A DNA stretch of 64,000 nucleotides, from NCBI GenBank assembly GCA_030418545.1, contig QAIB01000014.1, positions 1-64,000 on the forward strand, in the 5' to 3' direction. A program made the translations under genes and the position numbers. Position 1 is the first letter of the stretch; each line of letters opens with the position of its first letter. This document shows positions 8,421 to 16,576 of this stretch, piece by piece. Under the pieces are notes generated by a model. The model saw nothing but the letters and a program-made list of their open reading frames with translations. It was not told the origin of the DNA and did not search any database. The DNA comes from Xenophilus aerolatus. GTDB lineage: Bacteria > Pseudomonadota > Gammaproteobacteria > Burkholderiales > Burkholderiaceae_C.

Positions 8421-8690
8421 ATGTCACTCGACTACCTCGCCCGCATCGAAAAGGCCCGCTTCCCGCTGGTGGTGCGGCATTCGCACGAGGTGGACAGCGT
8501 CAGGCTGCTCAAGGCGGCGGAACTCATCACCGCCTCGGTCCCGCGCGGCACCCTGAACTTGGCCTTCAGCGACGAAGGCGAAGCGGTGGTGTTCGGGCTG
8601 ACCGAGCTGGGCGAGCGGGTGCTGCGGCAGTCGCGCTTGCCGCCCGAGGCGCCGCTGCGCCGCGGGCGCCCTCGGCTGGACGACGACTGA
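8421..8690 (+). CDS. small conserved-looking protein of unknown function
   Basis: An 89-residue protein that I do not recognise. It starts MSLDYLARIEKARFP. A mixed alpha/beta middle section follows, with FGLTELGERVLRQ near residues 57-69, and the end is charged (RRGRPRLDDD). A GGAGAG site lies 6 bases before the ATG at 8421, and codon use fits its neighbours. It is divergent from the molybdenum enzyme operon, with 170 bases between starts, and is followed by the deaminase gene in the same direction. No signal peptide or membrane segment is seen. Confidence 0.65.
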   Translation: MSLDYLARIEKARFPLVVRHSHEVDSVRLLKAAELITASVPRGTLNLAFSDEGEAVVFGLTELGERVLRQSRLPPEAPLRRGRPRLDDD

Positions 8691-8823
8691 CGCGGGCCCT
8701 GCCCGTGCCGGCTGCCCGCGCGTGCTCGGCGCGCCGTCTGGCATGCGTCGTGCATCGGATGGCACCATCCTGCGCATCCGTCGCTTTCTTTCCGGTCGCC
8801 GCCCGCCGGCGGTGCCGCGCACC

Positions 8824-9339
8824 ATGCTTTTCTCTCCCTCCCTTCCCCCCGAAACCCCGCTCGACGAGCGCGACGGCCGCTACCTGCGCAAGGCCATCGC
8901 GTGGTCGCATGCCGGCCGCCGGCGCGGCAACCGCCCGTTCGGCGCCGTGATCGTCTCGGCCGACGGCCAGGTGCTGGCCGAGGACTACTGCAACAGCACC
9001 GAGACCGGCGACGTCACCGGCCACGCCGAGACCAACGCCGTGCGCAAGCTGGCCGGCCGCGGCTTCACACGCGAGCAACTGGCCGAGGCGACGATCTACT
9101 CGTCGGCCGAGCCCTGCGTGATGTGCGCCGGTGCCATCTTCTGGGCCAACATCGGCCGGGTGGTCTTCGGCATCGACGCCGAGCGGCTGCGCGCCTTCCG
9201 CGGCGAGCGCGGCGACCAGCGCGATGCCGAGCTGTCCTGCCGCGACGTGTTCCGCGCCTCGCCGCACCCGATCGAATGCATCGGCCCCGCGCTGCTCGGC
9301 GAGGCCGGCGCCGCGCATGACGGCGCGTGGAAGGCCTGA
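8824..9339 (+). CDS. nucleoside deaminase (CMP/dCMP deaminase, zinc-binding)
   Basis: A 171-residue cytidine/guanine deaminase-superfamily enzyme. The zinc and catalytic motif HAE is at residues 67-69, and PCVMC gives cysteines 98 and 101. The family hydrolyses the amino group of bases such as guanine, cytosine or adenosine, often in purine salvage or catabolism. The ATG at 8824 gives the usual family length; a GTG 34 codons upstream would add an arginine-rich tail without support. The TadA identity is unlikely because no tRNA-binding tail is visible. Its 3' end faces a convergent gene across a repeat-type terminator. Confidence 0.88.
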   Translation: MLFSPSLPPETPLDERDGRYLRKAIAWSHAGRRRGNRPFGAVIVSADGQVLAEDYCNSTETGDVTGHAETNAVRKLAGRGFTREQLAEATIYSSAEPCVMCAGAIFWANIGRVVFGIDAERLRAFRGERGDQRDAELSCRDVFRASPHPIECIGPALLGEAGAAHDGAWKA

Positions 9340-9353
9340 CGGGGTTTCAAGGC

Positions 9354-9412
9354 AAAAAGTGCCGGCAGCGCCCGTCCAGCGGGCGCGAGCAGCTCTCTTT
9401 TCGATAGCAACT
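9354..9412. repeat. convergent-gene repeat/terminator, AAAAGTGCC..GCTAT type, copy 1
   Basis: It reads AAAAAGTGCC, then a 7-bp hairpin (GCGCCCG at 9368-9374, CGGGCGC at 9380-9386), then CAGCTCTCTTTTCGATAGC. Similar units occur at 12382-12436 and, reduced to the GCTAT/ATAGC part, at 54221 and 56780. From memory, repeats of this kind are common in Comamonadaceae intergenic DNA. This one lies between the 3' ends of two convergent genes, so it may act as a bidirectional terminator. Confidence 0.7.
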
Positions 9413-9453
9413 GCGGGGCGGGCGAATCGCGCCGGTGCCGTGCAGGGCCGCGC

Positions 9454-10257
9454 TCAGCCGCGCGCCCGCCGCGCGATGAAGTCCAGCACCTGCGCGTTGA
9501 ACTCCGCCGGCTTCTCGAAGTAGCTCGAGTGCCCCGCCGCCTCGACCACCGCCAGCTCGCAGCCCGGCACGCGGTCGGCCACCTCGCGCGCCACGGCCAC
9601 CGGCACGATCGGGTCTTCGCTGCCGACCAGCATGAGCATCGGCACCGCGACCTCGTCCAGCGCGTCCATGGGCACCATGCGGCCCGGCTGCATGAGGCCC
9701 ATCAGCGTGGCGCCCCACCGATCGGGCGGTACGGAGTGGGTGCTGGGGTTGAAGTGGTTGATCTGCGCGTACAGCGCCGCCTTGTCGGGATGGTGCTCGA
9801 GAAACCAGCGGCCGAGCGAGCGCTGCTCGACCGAGGCGGCGCGCTGCGAGATCTGCCGCGTCGCCAGGATGTCGAGCAGCACCGGGTGGTCGAGCGCCAG
9901 CGAGCTGTCGCAGGCCACCAGCGCGGCCACGCGCTGCGGATGCTTCAGCGCCATCTGCAGGCCGATCATCCCGCCCAGCGACTGGCCGACGATGCGGGCC
10001 TGGCCGATGCCCTCGCGGTCCAGCACGGCCAGGGCGTCGTCGACGAAGTTCGCGAGCGAGAACTCCTCGAGCGGCGCGACCGAGCGGCCGAAGCAGCGGA
10101 TGTCCATCGTGAGGCAGGTGTGCCGCGGCGCGAACACCGGCAGCTGCTGCCACCACGTGGCGGCGTTGGAACCGGCACCGTGGCAGAACAGCACGGCCGG
10201 GCCTTCGCCATGGCGCTCGTAGTAGATCCGGCGACCTCGGGATTCCGCGAAAGGCAT
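9454..10257 (-). CDS. alpha/beta fold hydrolase
   Basis: A 267-residue alpha/beta hydrolase. The FCHGAGSN oxyanion motif is near residues 24-31, the nucleophile elbow GQSLGGM gives S93, an acid is likely in GSEDPIVP, and a histidine lies in AAGHSSYF near the C-terminus. The look is that of 3-oxoadipate enol-lactonase and C-C bond hydrolases such as MhpC-type enzymes. AGGAG precedes the ATG. The start lies 13 bases after the stop of the upstream Bug gene, so both are one operon: uptake of an organic acid followed by hydrolysis. The substrate is not known. Confidence 0.9.
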   Translation of the reverse strand: MPFAESRGRRIYYERHGEGPAVLFCHGAGSNAATWWQQLPVFAPRHTCLTMDIRCFGRSVAPLEEFSLANFVDDALAVLDREGIGQARIVGQSLGGMIGLQMALKHPQRVAALVACDSSLALDHPVLLDILATRQISQRAASVEQRSLGRWFLEHHPDKAALYAQINHFNPSTHSVPPDRWGATLMGLMQPGRMVPMDALDEVAVPMLMLVGSEDPIVPVAVAREVADRVPGCELAVVEAAGHSSYFEKPAEFNAQVLDFIARRARG

Positions 10258-10270
10258 GGTGTGTCGGCTC

Positions 10271-11248
10271 CTAGTTGGCCTTGAGCTGCAGGCTGCGCAC
10301 GAGCTGGCCCCAGCGCTCGGTGTCGGACTTGACGAGCTGGGCGTACTGGGCCGGCGTGGCGCTCAGGGGGCTCATGCCGTCGGCCTCGAGCTGCTTGCGC
10401 AGCGCCGGGTCCTTGAGCGCGGTGCTCATGGCCGCGTTCAGCTTGTCGACGATGGCGGGCGGCGTGCCCTTGGGCGCCGAGAGGCCGACCCACGAGGTGA
10501 CCGTGAGCCCCTTGTAGCCCAGCTCGGCGAAGGTCGGCACCTCGGGCGCGCTGGCGCTGCGCGCGGCGCTGGAGGTGGCCAGCACCTTGAGCTTGCCGGC
10601 CTGCACGGACGCCAGCACCGAGGTCGGCGGCACCACGATCACCGGCACCACGCCGGCCAGCACGTCCTGCAGCGCGGGCGCGGCCCCCTTGTACGGCACG
10701 TGCGTGAGCTGGACCTTCGCCGCGCGCTGCAGCTGCTCCATCACCAGGTGCCCGGTGCTGCCCGCGCCCGAGCTGGCGTAGTTGATCCTTCCCGGCTCGC
10801 GGCGCGCCTGCTCGATCAGCGCCTGCAGGCTGCCGATGCCGGCATCGCTGCGCACCACCAGCCACTGCGCGCCTTCGCCGATGGCGCCGATGTGCTCGAA
10901 GCTGCCGACGATGTCGAAGGGCAGGTGGTCGTACATGCTCTGCGCGATGGTGTTGAGCATGCCGGTCATGGTGAGCGTGTAGCCGTCGGGTGCCGCACTG
11001 GCGCCGACCTGCGTGCCCACCACGTTGCCCGCGCTGGGTCGGTTGTCGACCACCACCGGCTGCTTGAGCAACTGGGACATCTGCTGCGCCACCGGGCGGA
11101 TCGTGCGGTCGTAGGGGCCGCCCGCCGGTGCCGGCACCACGATGCGGATGGGGCGGGCGGGCCAGTCGGCAGTCTGCGCGGCGGCCGGGGCCGCCGCGGC
11201 AGCGGCCAGCGCCGCGCCGGCCGCGAGGCGTAGGAAAAGAGCGTTCAC
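10271..11248 (-). CDS. Bug/TctC family tripartite tricarboxylate transporter binding protein
   Basis: A 325-residue periplasmic protein. It has a Sec signal (about residues 1-27, A-rich, ending AAAAQ) followed by the Bug hallmark WPARPIRIVVP and an N-terminal-domain PAGG loop. Bug proteins deliver carboxylates, amides or aromatic acids to TctAB permeases. I chose the GTG at 11248 because GGAGAC lies 7 bases upstream and the signal then starts properly; the ATG at 11299 would add 17 odd residues. No tctA or tctB is present. It is divergent from a LysR gene that probably controls it. Confidence 0.9.
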   Translation of the reverse strand: MNALFLRLAAGAALAAAAAAPAAAQTADWPARPIRIVVPAPAGGPYDRTIRPVAQQMSQLLKQPVVVDNRPSAGNVVGTQVGASAAPDGYTLTMTGMLNTIAQSMYDHLPFDIVGSFEHIGAIGEGAQWLVVRSDAGIGSLQALIEQARREPGRINYASSGAGSTGHLVMEQLQRAAKVQLTHVPYKGAAPALQDVLAGVVPVIVVPPTSVLASVQAGKLKVLATSSAARSASAPEVPTFAELGYKGLTVTSWVGLSAPKGTPPAIVDKLNAAMSTALKDPALRKQLEADGMSPLSATPAQYAQLVKSDTERWGQLVRSLQLKAN

Positions 11249-11370
11249 GGTGTCTCCTGTTGTGGCCGGCGCGTCGGCGCCGGCGGTCTGTTCGTGCATC
11301 GATCTTCGGGCGCGCGGCCATCGCGGACAAATTAATAGTGCTGTCCTGACATTAGACTTAGCGATAGCTC

Positions 11371-12357
11371 ATGACCACCTCCTCCGGCCTCCTCAACCGC
11401 CTGCTCGCACGCGGCAAGTTCCGGCACCTGCAGGTGCTGCTGCAGCTGGCCGAACTGGGCAGCGTGCAGCGCACGGCCGAGGCCATAGGGATGACGCAGT
11501 CTTCGGTGACGCAGACGCTGGCCTACCTCGAGCAGTTGCTGGACATCCGCCTGTTCGACCGCCACGCGCGCGGCGTGCGGCCCACGCCCGCTTGCACAGA
11601 CCTGCTGCCCGTGGCGCGCCAGCTCATGCTGGGCCTGCACAGCGGCGCGGAGGTGCTGGCCGCGCGGCAGAACCAGGGCGCCGGCTCGGTGCGCATGATC
11701 GGCTCGGCAGCGGCCATCCACGGCCTGCTGATGGAGGCGCTGCCTGGCTTCGCACAGGCGCATCCCGCCATCCAGGTGCATCTGGAGGAGATGGAGGGCG
11801 AGGACCAGTTGCTCGCCGTGTCGCGCGGCGCGGTCGACCTGGCCGTGTGCCGCCAGCCGGCCGTGGTGCCGCAGGGCTGGCGCTTCGAGCCCTTGCGCGC
11901 GGACGGCCTGGTCGTCGTGGGCCGGTCCGGCCATCCGCTGGCCAGGGCCCGGCGACCGAACTGGGCGGACCTCGCGGCGCAGGTGTGGCTGCTGCTGCCG
12001 GCCGGACTGGCCGCGCGCCGCGCCTTCGACGACCTGGCTGCCCGCTTTCCCGCGCCGCCGCGCACGCACCCGGTGGTCACCCGCTCACCGCCCATGCTGT
12101 GGTGGCTGCTGCTTCGGCAGGACCTGCTCGCCCTGCTGCCCCTGAACCTCGCGCGGCCGATGCTGTCGACCGGGCAGCTGGTCCCGCTGACCTTGCCCGG
12201 ACCGACGCCGGGCCTCGCGCCCATCGGCATCCTGCGGCCCACCGAGGGCCTCGGCGCGGCGGCGCTGCAGCTGTGCGACTTCCTGCAGGCCGCGATGCCG
12301 GTGCCGGCGTCGGTCACAGCCGCTGCGCGCCGCCCGGTACGCCGCACACCACCCTGA
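11371..12357 (+). CDS. LysR family transcriptional regulator
   Basis: A 328-residue LysR-type regulator. The winged helix-turn-helix lies at about residues 18-75 (SVQRTAEAIGMTQSSVTQTL), and the effector-binding domain follows from about 100. The downstream-facing promoter is shared with the divergent Bug-hydrolase operon across 122 bases (11249-11370), the usual layout for a LysR regulator and its target. The ligand is probably the compound bound by the Bug protein or its hydrolysis product. The N-terminus resembles GbpR/PcaQ-type members with a KFRHLQVLLQL start. Confidence 0.92.
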   Translation: MTTSSGLLNRLLARGKFRHLQVLLQLAELGSVQRTAEAIGMTQSSVTQTLAYLEQLLDIRLFDRHARGVRPTPACTDLLPVARQLMLGLHSGAEVLAARQNQGAGSVRMIGSAAAIHGLLMEALPGFAQAHPAIQVHLEEMEGEDQLLAVSRGAVDLAVCRQPAVVPQGWRFEPLRADGLVVVGRSGHPLARARRPNWADLAAQVWLLLPAGLAARRAFDDLAARFPAPPRTHPVVTRSPPMLWWLLLRQDLLALLPLNLARPMLSTGQLVPLTLPGPTPGLAPIGILRPTEGLGAAALQLCDFLQAAMPVPASVTAAARRPVRRTPP

Positions 12358-12381
12358 GCCCGCGCACTCGCGCTCCAAGCC

Positions 12382-12436
12382 AGAAGTGCCTGCAGCACCC
12401 GTGCAGCGGGCGCACACAGCTATCGATTCAATAACA
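12382..12436. repeat. convergent-gene repeat/terminator, copy 2
   Basis: The same unit as at 9354: AGAAGTGCCTGCAGC, a CACCCG/CGGGCG-type stem, then CAGCTATCGATTCAATAAC. It again lies exactly between convergent 3' ends (the LysR gene and the hemerythrin gene). The shared position supports a terminator function. Confidence 0.7.
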
Positions 12437-12454
12437 TCCGGCCCGCCCCTGGAC

Positions 12455-13036
12455 TCATGGCCCGGGCGTACCCAGCCCCAGCGGCGCCGGGACCTTGTTG
12501 ACGATCTGCGTGAACAGCGCCCGGTAGGCCGCATCGGGCACCTGGCCCGCAGGCGCGGGGTCGGCGAAGGCGGCGTCGAGGTCGGCCCAGTCCTCGGCCG
12601 TCAGCACGCGCTCGGCCAGCGGCAGGATGTCGCACTCCTCCATCGCCATGTGCTGCAGGTAGAAATCCACGTAGCGCTCGGCCGCCTGCTCGAAGCCCTG
12701 GCGGCGCGGCTCGCCCAGCATCTCGAAGGCCGTCAACTCGTGCTGCACCTGGCGGATCATGCGTTCGCCCCGGCCATGCTCGCTGTCGAGCTGGTCGAGC
12801 TGCTCGCGCGACAACGGCGTGCGCGCCCGCAGTCGGGTGAAGAGCAGCTCCGTCTCCTTGCGATGGTGCTCGCGCGCAGGAAACTCGTCGGCGTAGAAGA
12901 GCATCGCGCGCAGCGCGTCGAAGCGCGGCAGCGTCCCGTCGCGGCGGTGCTGCGCGAGCAGCAGCGACAGCGTGCGCAGCATGGCTGCGATGGCGGCGTG
13001 CTCCTCGCGGATGACCTGGGCGGCGCGGTGGATCAT
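12455..13036 (-). CDS. hemerythrin HHE domain protein
   Basis: A 193-residue helical protein with the HHE cation-binding pattern: H in IREEH near residue 13, EHHRKE near 60, SEHGRGE near 92 and HMAMEE near 137. Such proteins bind a di-iron centre and serve in oxygen or nitric-oxide sensing and iron-sulfur repair. The ATG at 13036 has GGAG 6 bases upstream. It is divergent from ureD with about 110 bases between starts. No partner gene suggests a specific pathway. Confidence 0.88.
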   Translation of the reverse strand: MIHRAAQVIREEHAAIAAMLRTLSLLLAQHRRDGTLPRFDALRAMLFYADEFPAREHHRKETELLFTRLRARTPLSREQLDQLDSEHGRGERMIRQVQHELTAFEMLGEPRRQGFEQAAERYVDFYLQHMAMEECDILPLAERVLTAEDWADLDAAFADPAPAGQVPDAAYRALFTQIVNKVPAPLGLGTPGP

Positions 13037-13145
13037 GGGCATCTCCGGTGTGGCTGCCGACTGTCCCATCCGCCGGGGTTGCCGGCCTTGCGCCGGATCA
13101 AAGCCCGGTGCAGGACCGCCCGCGTCGCCCACGTAGACTCCCGCG

Positions 13146-13976
13146 ATGCCCTGGCACGCCCGACTCGACATCGCCTACCACCACGACCATGGCCGCAGCC
13201 TGGCGCGCTTTCGCCACGAAGGTCCGCTGCGCATCCTGCAAAGCCTCTACCCCGAGGGCGATGCGATCTGCCACAACGTGCTGGTGCACCCGCCCGGCGG
13301 GCTGGTGGGTGGCGACACGCTCGACATCGCGGTCGATGCGGCAGCGGGCAGCCACGGCCTGATCACCACGCCCGGCGCGTCGCGCTTCTACCGCTCCGAC
13401 GGCGAGCTGGCCCTGCAGCGCACGCGCCTGAACATCGCTGCCGGCGCGCGACTCGAGTGGCTGCCGCTGGAGGCGCTGTGCTACAGCGGCTGCCGGGCCG
13501 AGAACCGGCTGCAGATGCAGGTGGCGCCCGGCGGCGAGCTGATCGGCTGGGACATCACGGCCCTGGGCCTGCCACTGGCGGGCCAACCCTTCGTGGCCGG
13601 GCGCTACCAGCAGCACATCGAGCTGCCGGGCGTGTGGCTGGAGCGCGGGCGCATCGATGCCGAGGACAGGCGCCTGCTCGACTCCCCGCTCGGGCTGGCC
13701 GGCCGTCAGTGCCTGGCCTCGCTCTTCCACGTGGTCGGCGAAGCGATGCCGCGCGCGCGCCGCGAACGCCTGCTCGAGATCGCACGCGACGCGCTCGACG
13801 GCCATGCGCTGGCCGACAGCGCCGGTGCGACCGCGCCCAATGCGCAGGTGGTGGTATTGCGCGTGCTGGCGCCGCTGGTCGAGCCGGCCATGCAGCTGCT
13901 GCGCACGGTGTGGGCCGGTTGGCGGCGCGAGCTGTGGAGCCTCGCGGCCACGCCGCCGCGCATCTGGTCCACCTGA
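13146..13976 (+). CDS. ureD: urease accessory protein UreD
   Basis: A 276-residue UreD/UreH protein, the scaffold that joins UreF and UreG to load nickel into apo-urease in the cytoplasm. Typical features are seen: ARLDIAY at the start, HPPGGLVGGD near residues 44-53, TTPGASRFYRS near 78 and the GRYQQHIEL block. The length is normal and the frame intact. In related Burkholderiales ureD usually sits between urtE and ureA. Here neither ureA, ureB, ureC nor any other ure gene follows; the next genes are two tiny minus-strand genes and an MFS carrier. The urt operon is 33 kb away. Confidence 0.93.
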   Translation: MPWHARLDIAYHHDHGRSLARFRHEGPLRILQSLYPEGDAICHNVLVHPPGGLVGGDTLDIAVDAAAGSHGLITTPGASRFYRSDGELALQRTRLNIAAGARLEWLPLEALCYSGCRAENRLQMQVAPGGELIGWDITALGLPLAGQPFVAGRYQQHIELPGVWLERGRIDAEDRRLLDSPLGLAGRQCLASLFHVVGEAMPRARRERLLEIARDALDGHALADSAGATAPNAQVVVLRVLAPLVEPAMQLLRTVWAGWRRELWSLAATPPRIWST

Positions 13977-13988
13977 CGCGAGCGAGCT

Positions 13989-14129
<141 letters not shown>

Positions 14130-14131
14130 GC

Positions 14132-14308
14132 TCAGTCCTCCGCCTCTTTCTGCCGCCGCTCGCGGCCCAGTTGGTCCATCAGGCGCTCGCCCTCGGTGTC
14201 GCGGCGGTCGACCGGCACGGACTCCTCCTGCGTGATCTCGGGTTCGTCCGGCGGGTGCGCCGGAGCGGGCTTGGGGTTCTGCTCTGATTCGGGCTTGTCG
14301 GTGCTCAT
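14132..14308 (-). CDS. small charged hydrophilic protein of unknown function
   Basis: A 58-residue protein starting MSTDKPESEQNPKP. Its first half is rich in proline and acidic residues, and its C-terminal part is a charged helix (GERLMDQLGRERRQKEAED). Such low-complexity proteins are probably disordered. The gene is divergent from the MFS gene (starts 150 bases apart) and is followed directly by the proline-rich gene. No known domain is recognised. Moderate confidence rests on codon pattern and pairing with its neighbour. Confidence 0.5.
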   Translation of the reverse strand: MSTDKPESEQNPKPAPAHPPDEPEITQEESVPVDRRDTEGERLMDQLGRERRQKEAED

Positions 14309-14457
14309 GGGTGATGACCTCTCGTCGTTCGTCGATGGCTCACCTTCGCGCGCGTCCCGCAGCCACAGCCTCGGCAGAGCGCGACAGCAGGTGTCGGTGC
14401 AGACCGACGGCGCGGCGTGCGTGTCTGCGCCTACGCTGGTGCGCTCGAGCCGCCCGC

Positions 14458-15927
14458 ATGTCCACACCCTCCCCGCTTTCCTCCGCCGAGCTTCGCACCG
14501 ACATCCCCGCACGCCTGGACCGCCTGCCCTGGTCGCGCTGGCACTGGCGGGTGGTGATCGCGCTGGGCATCGCCTGGGTGCTGGACGGCCTGGAAGTGAC
14601 GCTGGTCGGCTCCATCGGCGGCGTGCTGGAGCGCGGCGACACGCTCGCGCTCACGGCCACGCAGGTCGGCCTGGCCGGCTCGGTGTACGTGGCCGGGGCG
14701 GTCATCGGCGCGCTGGTCTTCGGGCGCATGACCGACCGGCTGGGGCGCAAGAAGCTGTTCCTCGTCACGCTGGCGGTGTACGCGGTGGCCACCTTCGCCA
14801 CGGCCTTCTCGCCGAACTTCGCCTTCTTCGCGGTGTGCCGCTTCGTCACCGGCCTGGGCATCGGCGGGGAATACGCGGCCATCAACTCGGCGATCGACGA
14901 GCTGATCCCGGCGCGCGTGCGCGGCCGCGTCAACCTCGCGATCAACGGCAGCTTCTGGCTGGGCGCCGCGCTGGGTGCGGGGCTGAGCCTGGTGCTGCTC
15001 GATCCGCGTGTGCTCGGCCCGGTGTGGGGCTGGCGTGGCGGCTTCGCGCTCGGCGCGCTGCTGGCGGTGGCCATCCTGCTGATCCGGCGCCACGTGCCCG
15101 AGAGCCCGCGCTGGCTGATCTCGCACGGCCGCGCCGACGAGGCCGAGCGCATCGTGCGCGACATCGAGAACGAGGTGCGCGGCCAGCACGGCGCGCTGCC
15201 GCCGGCGGTGGGCGAACTGCGCATCACGCACCGCGCGAGCCCGTCGATGCGCGAGGTGGCGCAGGTGCTGTTCGCGCGGTACCGCTCGCGCAGCGGCGTG
15301 GCCCTGGCGCTGATGCTGTCGCAGGCCTTCTTCTACAACGCGATCTTCTTCACCTACGCGCTGGTGCTCACGCGCTACTACGGCGTGCCCGAAGGCCGCG
15401 TCGCGCTGTACATCTTCCCGTTCGCGCTGGGCAACGTGCTGGGGCCGCTGCTGCTCGGCCCGCTGTTCGACCGCGTGGGACGGCGCCGCATGATCGCGCT
15501 GACCTACGTCGGCGCCGGCATCGGCCTCGCGCTCACCGGCTGGGCCTTCATGGCCGGCTGGCTCGACGCGCGCACGCAGGCGCTGGCCTGGTCGGCCGTG
15601 TTCTTTCTCGCCTCGGCGGCGGCCAGCTCCGCCTACCTCACGGTGAGCGAGGTGTTCCCGTTGGAGATGCGGGCGCTGGCGATTTCGCTCTTCTACGCCG
15701 TGGGCACCGGCGCCGGCGGCTTCGTGGCGCCCTGGCTCTTCGGCCGCCTGATCGAGACCGGCAGCCGCGGCGCCGTGACGGTGGGCTACGCCATCGGCGC
15801 CACGCTGGTCGTCGTGGCCGGGCTGCTGGCGCTGCGCTTCGCGGTCAATGCGGAGCGGCGCTCGCTCGAGGACATCGCGCCGCCGCTGGGCAGCGAGGCC
15901 TCGGCAGGCAAATCGTCACGAACGTGA
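14458..15927 (+). CDS. MFS transporter, sugar/acid symporter type
   Basis: A 489-residue inner-membrane carrier with about 12 transmembrane helices. The MFS loop motif GRMTDRLGRKK is near residues 93-103, the DGLE acidic motif (AWVLDGLEVTLVG) lies in helix 1, and PESPRWL occurs before the central loop. These place it with the AAHS/SP-like symporters for aromatic acids or sugars, e.g. the YceI/NiaP branch. The stop codon TGA lies inside the dispersed repeat at 15917, so the final residues (KSSRT) are encoded by repeat sequence. The substrate is unknown. Confidence 0.9.
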   Translation: MSTPSPLSSAELRTDIPARLDRLPWSRWHWRVVIALGIAWVLDGLEVTLVGSIGGVLERGDTLALTATQVGLAGSVYVAGAVIGALVFGRMTDRLGRKKLFLVTLAVYAVATFATAFSPNFAFFAVCRFVTGLGIGGEYAAINSAIDELIPARVRGRVNLAINGSFWLGAALGAGLSLVLLDPRVLGPVWGWRGGFALGALLAVAILLIRRHVPESPRWLISHGRADEAERIVRDIENEVRGQHGALPPAVGELRITHRASPSMREVAQVLFARYRSRSGVALALMLSQAFFYNAIFFTYALVLTRYYGVPEGRVALYIFPFALGNVLGPLLLGPLFDRVGRRRMIALTYVGAGIGLALTGWAFMAGWLDARTQALAWSAVFFLASAAASSAYLTVSEVFPLEMRALAISLFYAVGTGAGGFVAPWLFGRLIETGSRGAVTVGYAIGATLVVVAGLLALRFAVNAERRSLEDIAPPLGSEASAGKSSRT

Positions 15928-15980
15928 CGAATTCGGCTGCAACGACCGCCCGTCGTGGGCTGCAGGCCGATTGCACTTTC
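15917..15980 (+). repeat. short dispersed hairpin repeat, copy B
   Basis: It reads CGAACGTGACGAATTCGGCTGC, a spacer, GGGCTGCAGGCCGATTGCAC and TTT. It starts inside the end of the MFS gene and supplies its TGA stop. The rest of the 243-base gap to 16171 shows no gene. Confidence 0.75.
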
Positions 15981-16170
15981 GCATTTCCACCCCGCTCTGC
16001 TTGGCGGCGTGCCCGAGCCGGCCGCGCGCCGGCCCGCCCGCATGTAGGTGCAGGCGCGCCTGCGCTCAGCAGGCAGGCCGACCGAGGCCGACGCGAGGCC
16101 ATCGCACAGTGCAATACCGGGATGACGCCACCTGCGCGTCACGCCTGCTCTTCGACGCCCGAGCCACGCC

Positions 16171-16512
16171 ATGACCCGCCGCGCAGAACGCATCGCCGCC
16201 ATCCAGTCGCTGTCCGCGGCCGAACGCCGCTGGCAACCCACGCCTGCCCACTTCCTGCAGATGGTGCAGGCGGGTGCGCCTCAGCCTTCCAACGCCTTCC
16301 GGGCGCTGGGCGCCGCCGTCGAATGGGACGGCCGCTTCTTCGTCTGGGTGCTGCTGGAGGACCGCGGTGGCGCTGGCGGTTATGCCGAACTGGCGCGCGC
16401 CGCGCAGGGCGACCCGACCTACGCCGACGCGCTGCGCCACGGCTGGCAGGCCCTGCACGTGATGCTGGGCGAACGCCTGCACGCGCCATTGGCCGCACCA
16501 CAGAGCGCGTGA
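16171..16512 (+). CDS. hypothetical protein, 113 residues
   Basis: A soluble protein of unknown function starting MTRRAERIAAIQSLS. Its middle, AVEWDGRFFVWVLLED, looks like one beta-strand pair between helices, and the end is alanine-rich. It lies 64 bases before a histidine kinase gene in the same direction, so the two may be co-transcribed. Codon use matches the neighbours. I recognise no domain, signal or membrane segment. Confidence 0.6.
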   Translation: MTRRAERIAAIQSLSAAERRWQPTPAHFLQMVQAGAPQPSNAFRALGAAVEWDGRFFVWVLLEDRGGAGGYAELARAAQGDPTYADALRHGWQALHVMLGERLHAPLAAPQSA

Positions 16513-16576
16513 AGCGCGTGGGATACTCCGCCGCGGCCATCGTGCGCCACCGGCCTGGGGGCTGCGCCGCAAGCTC

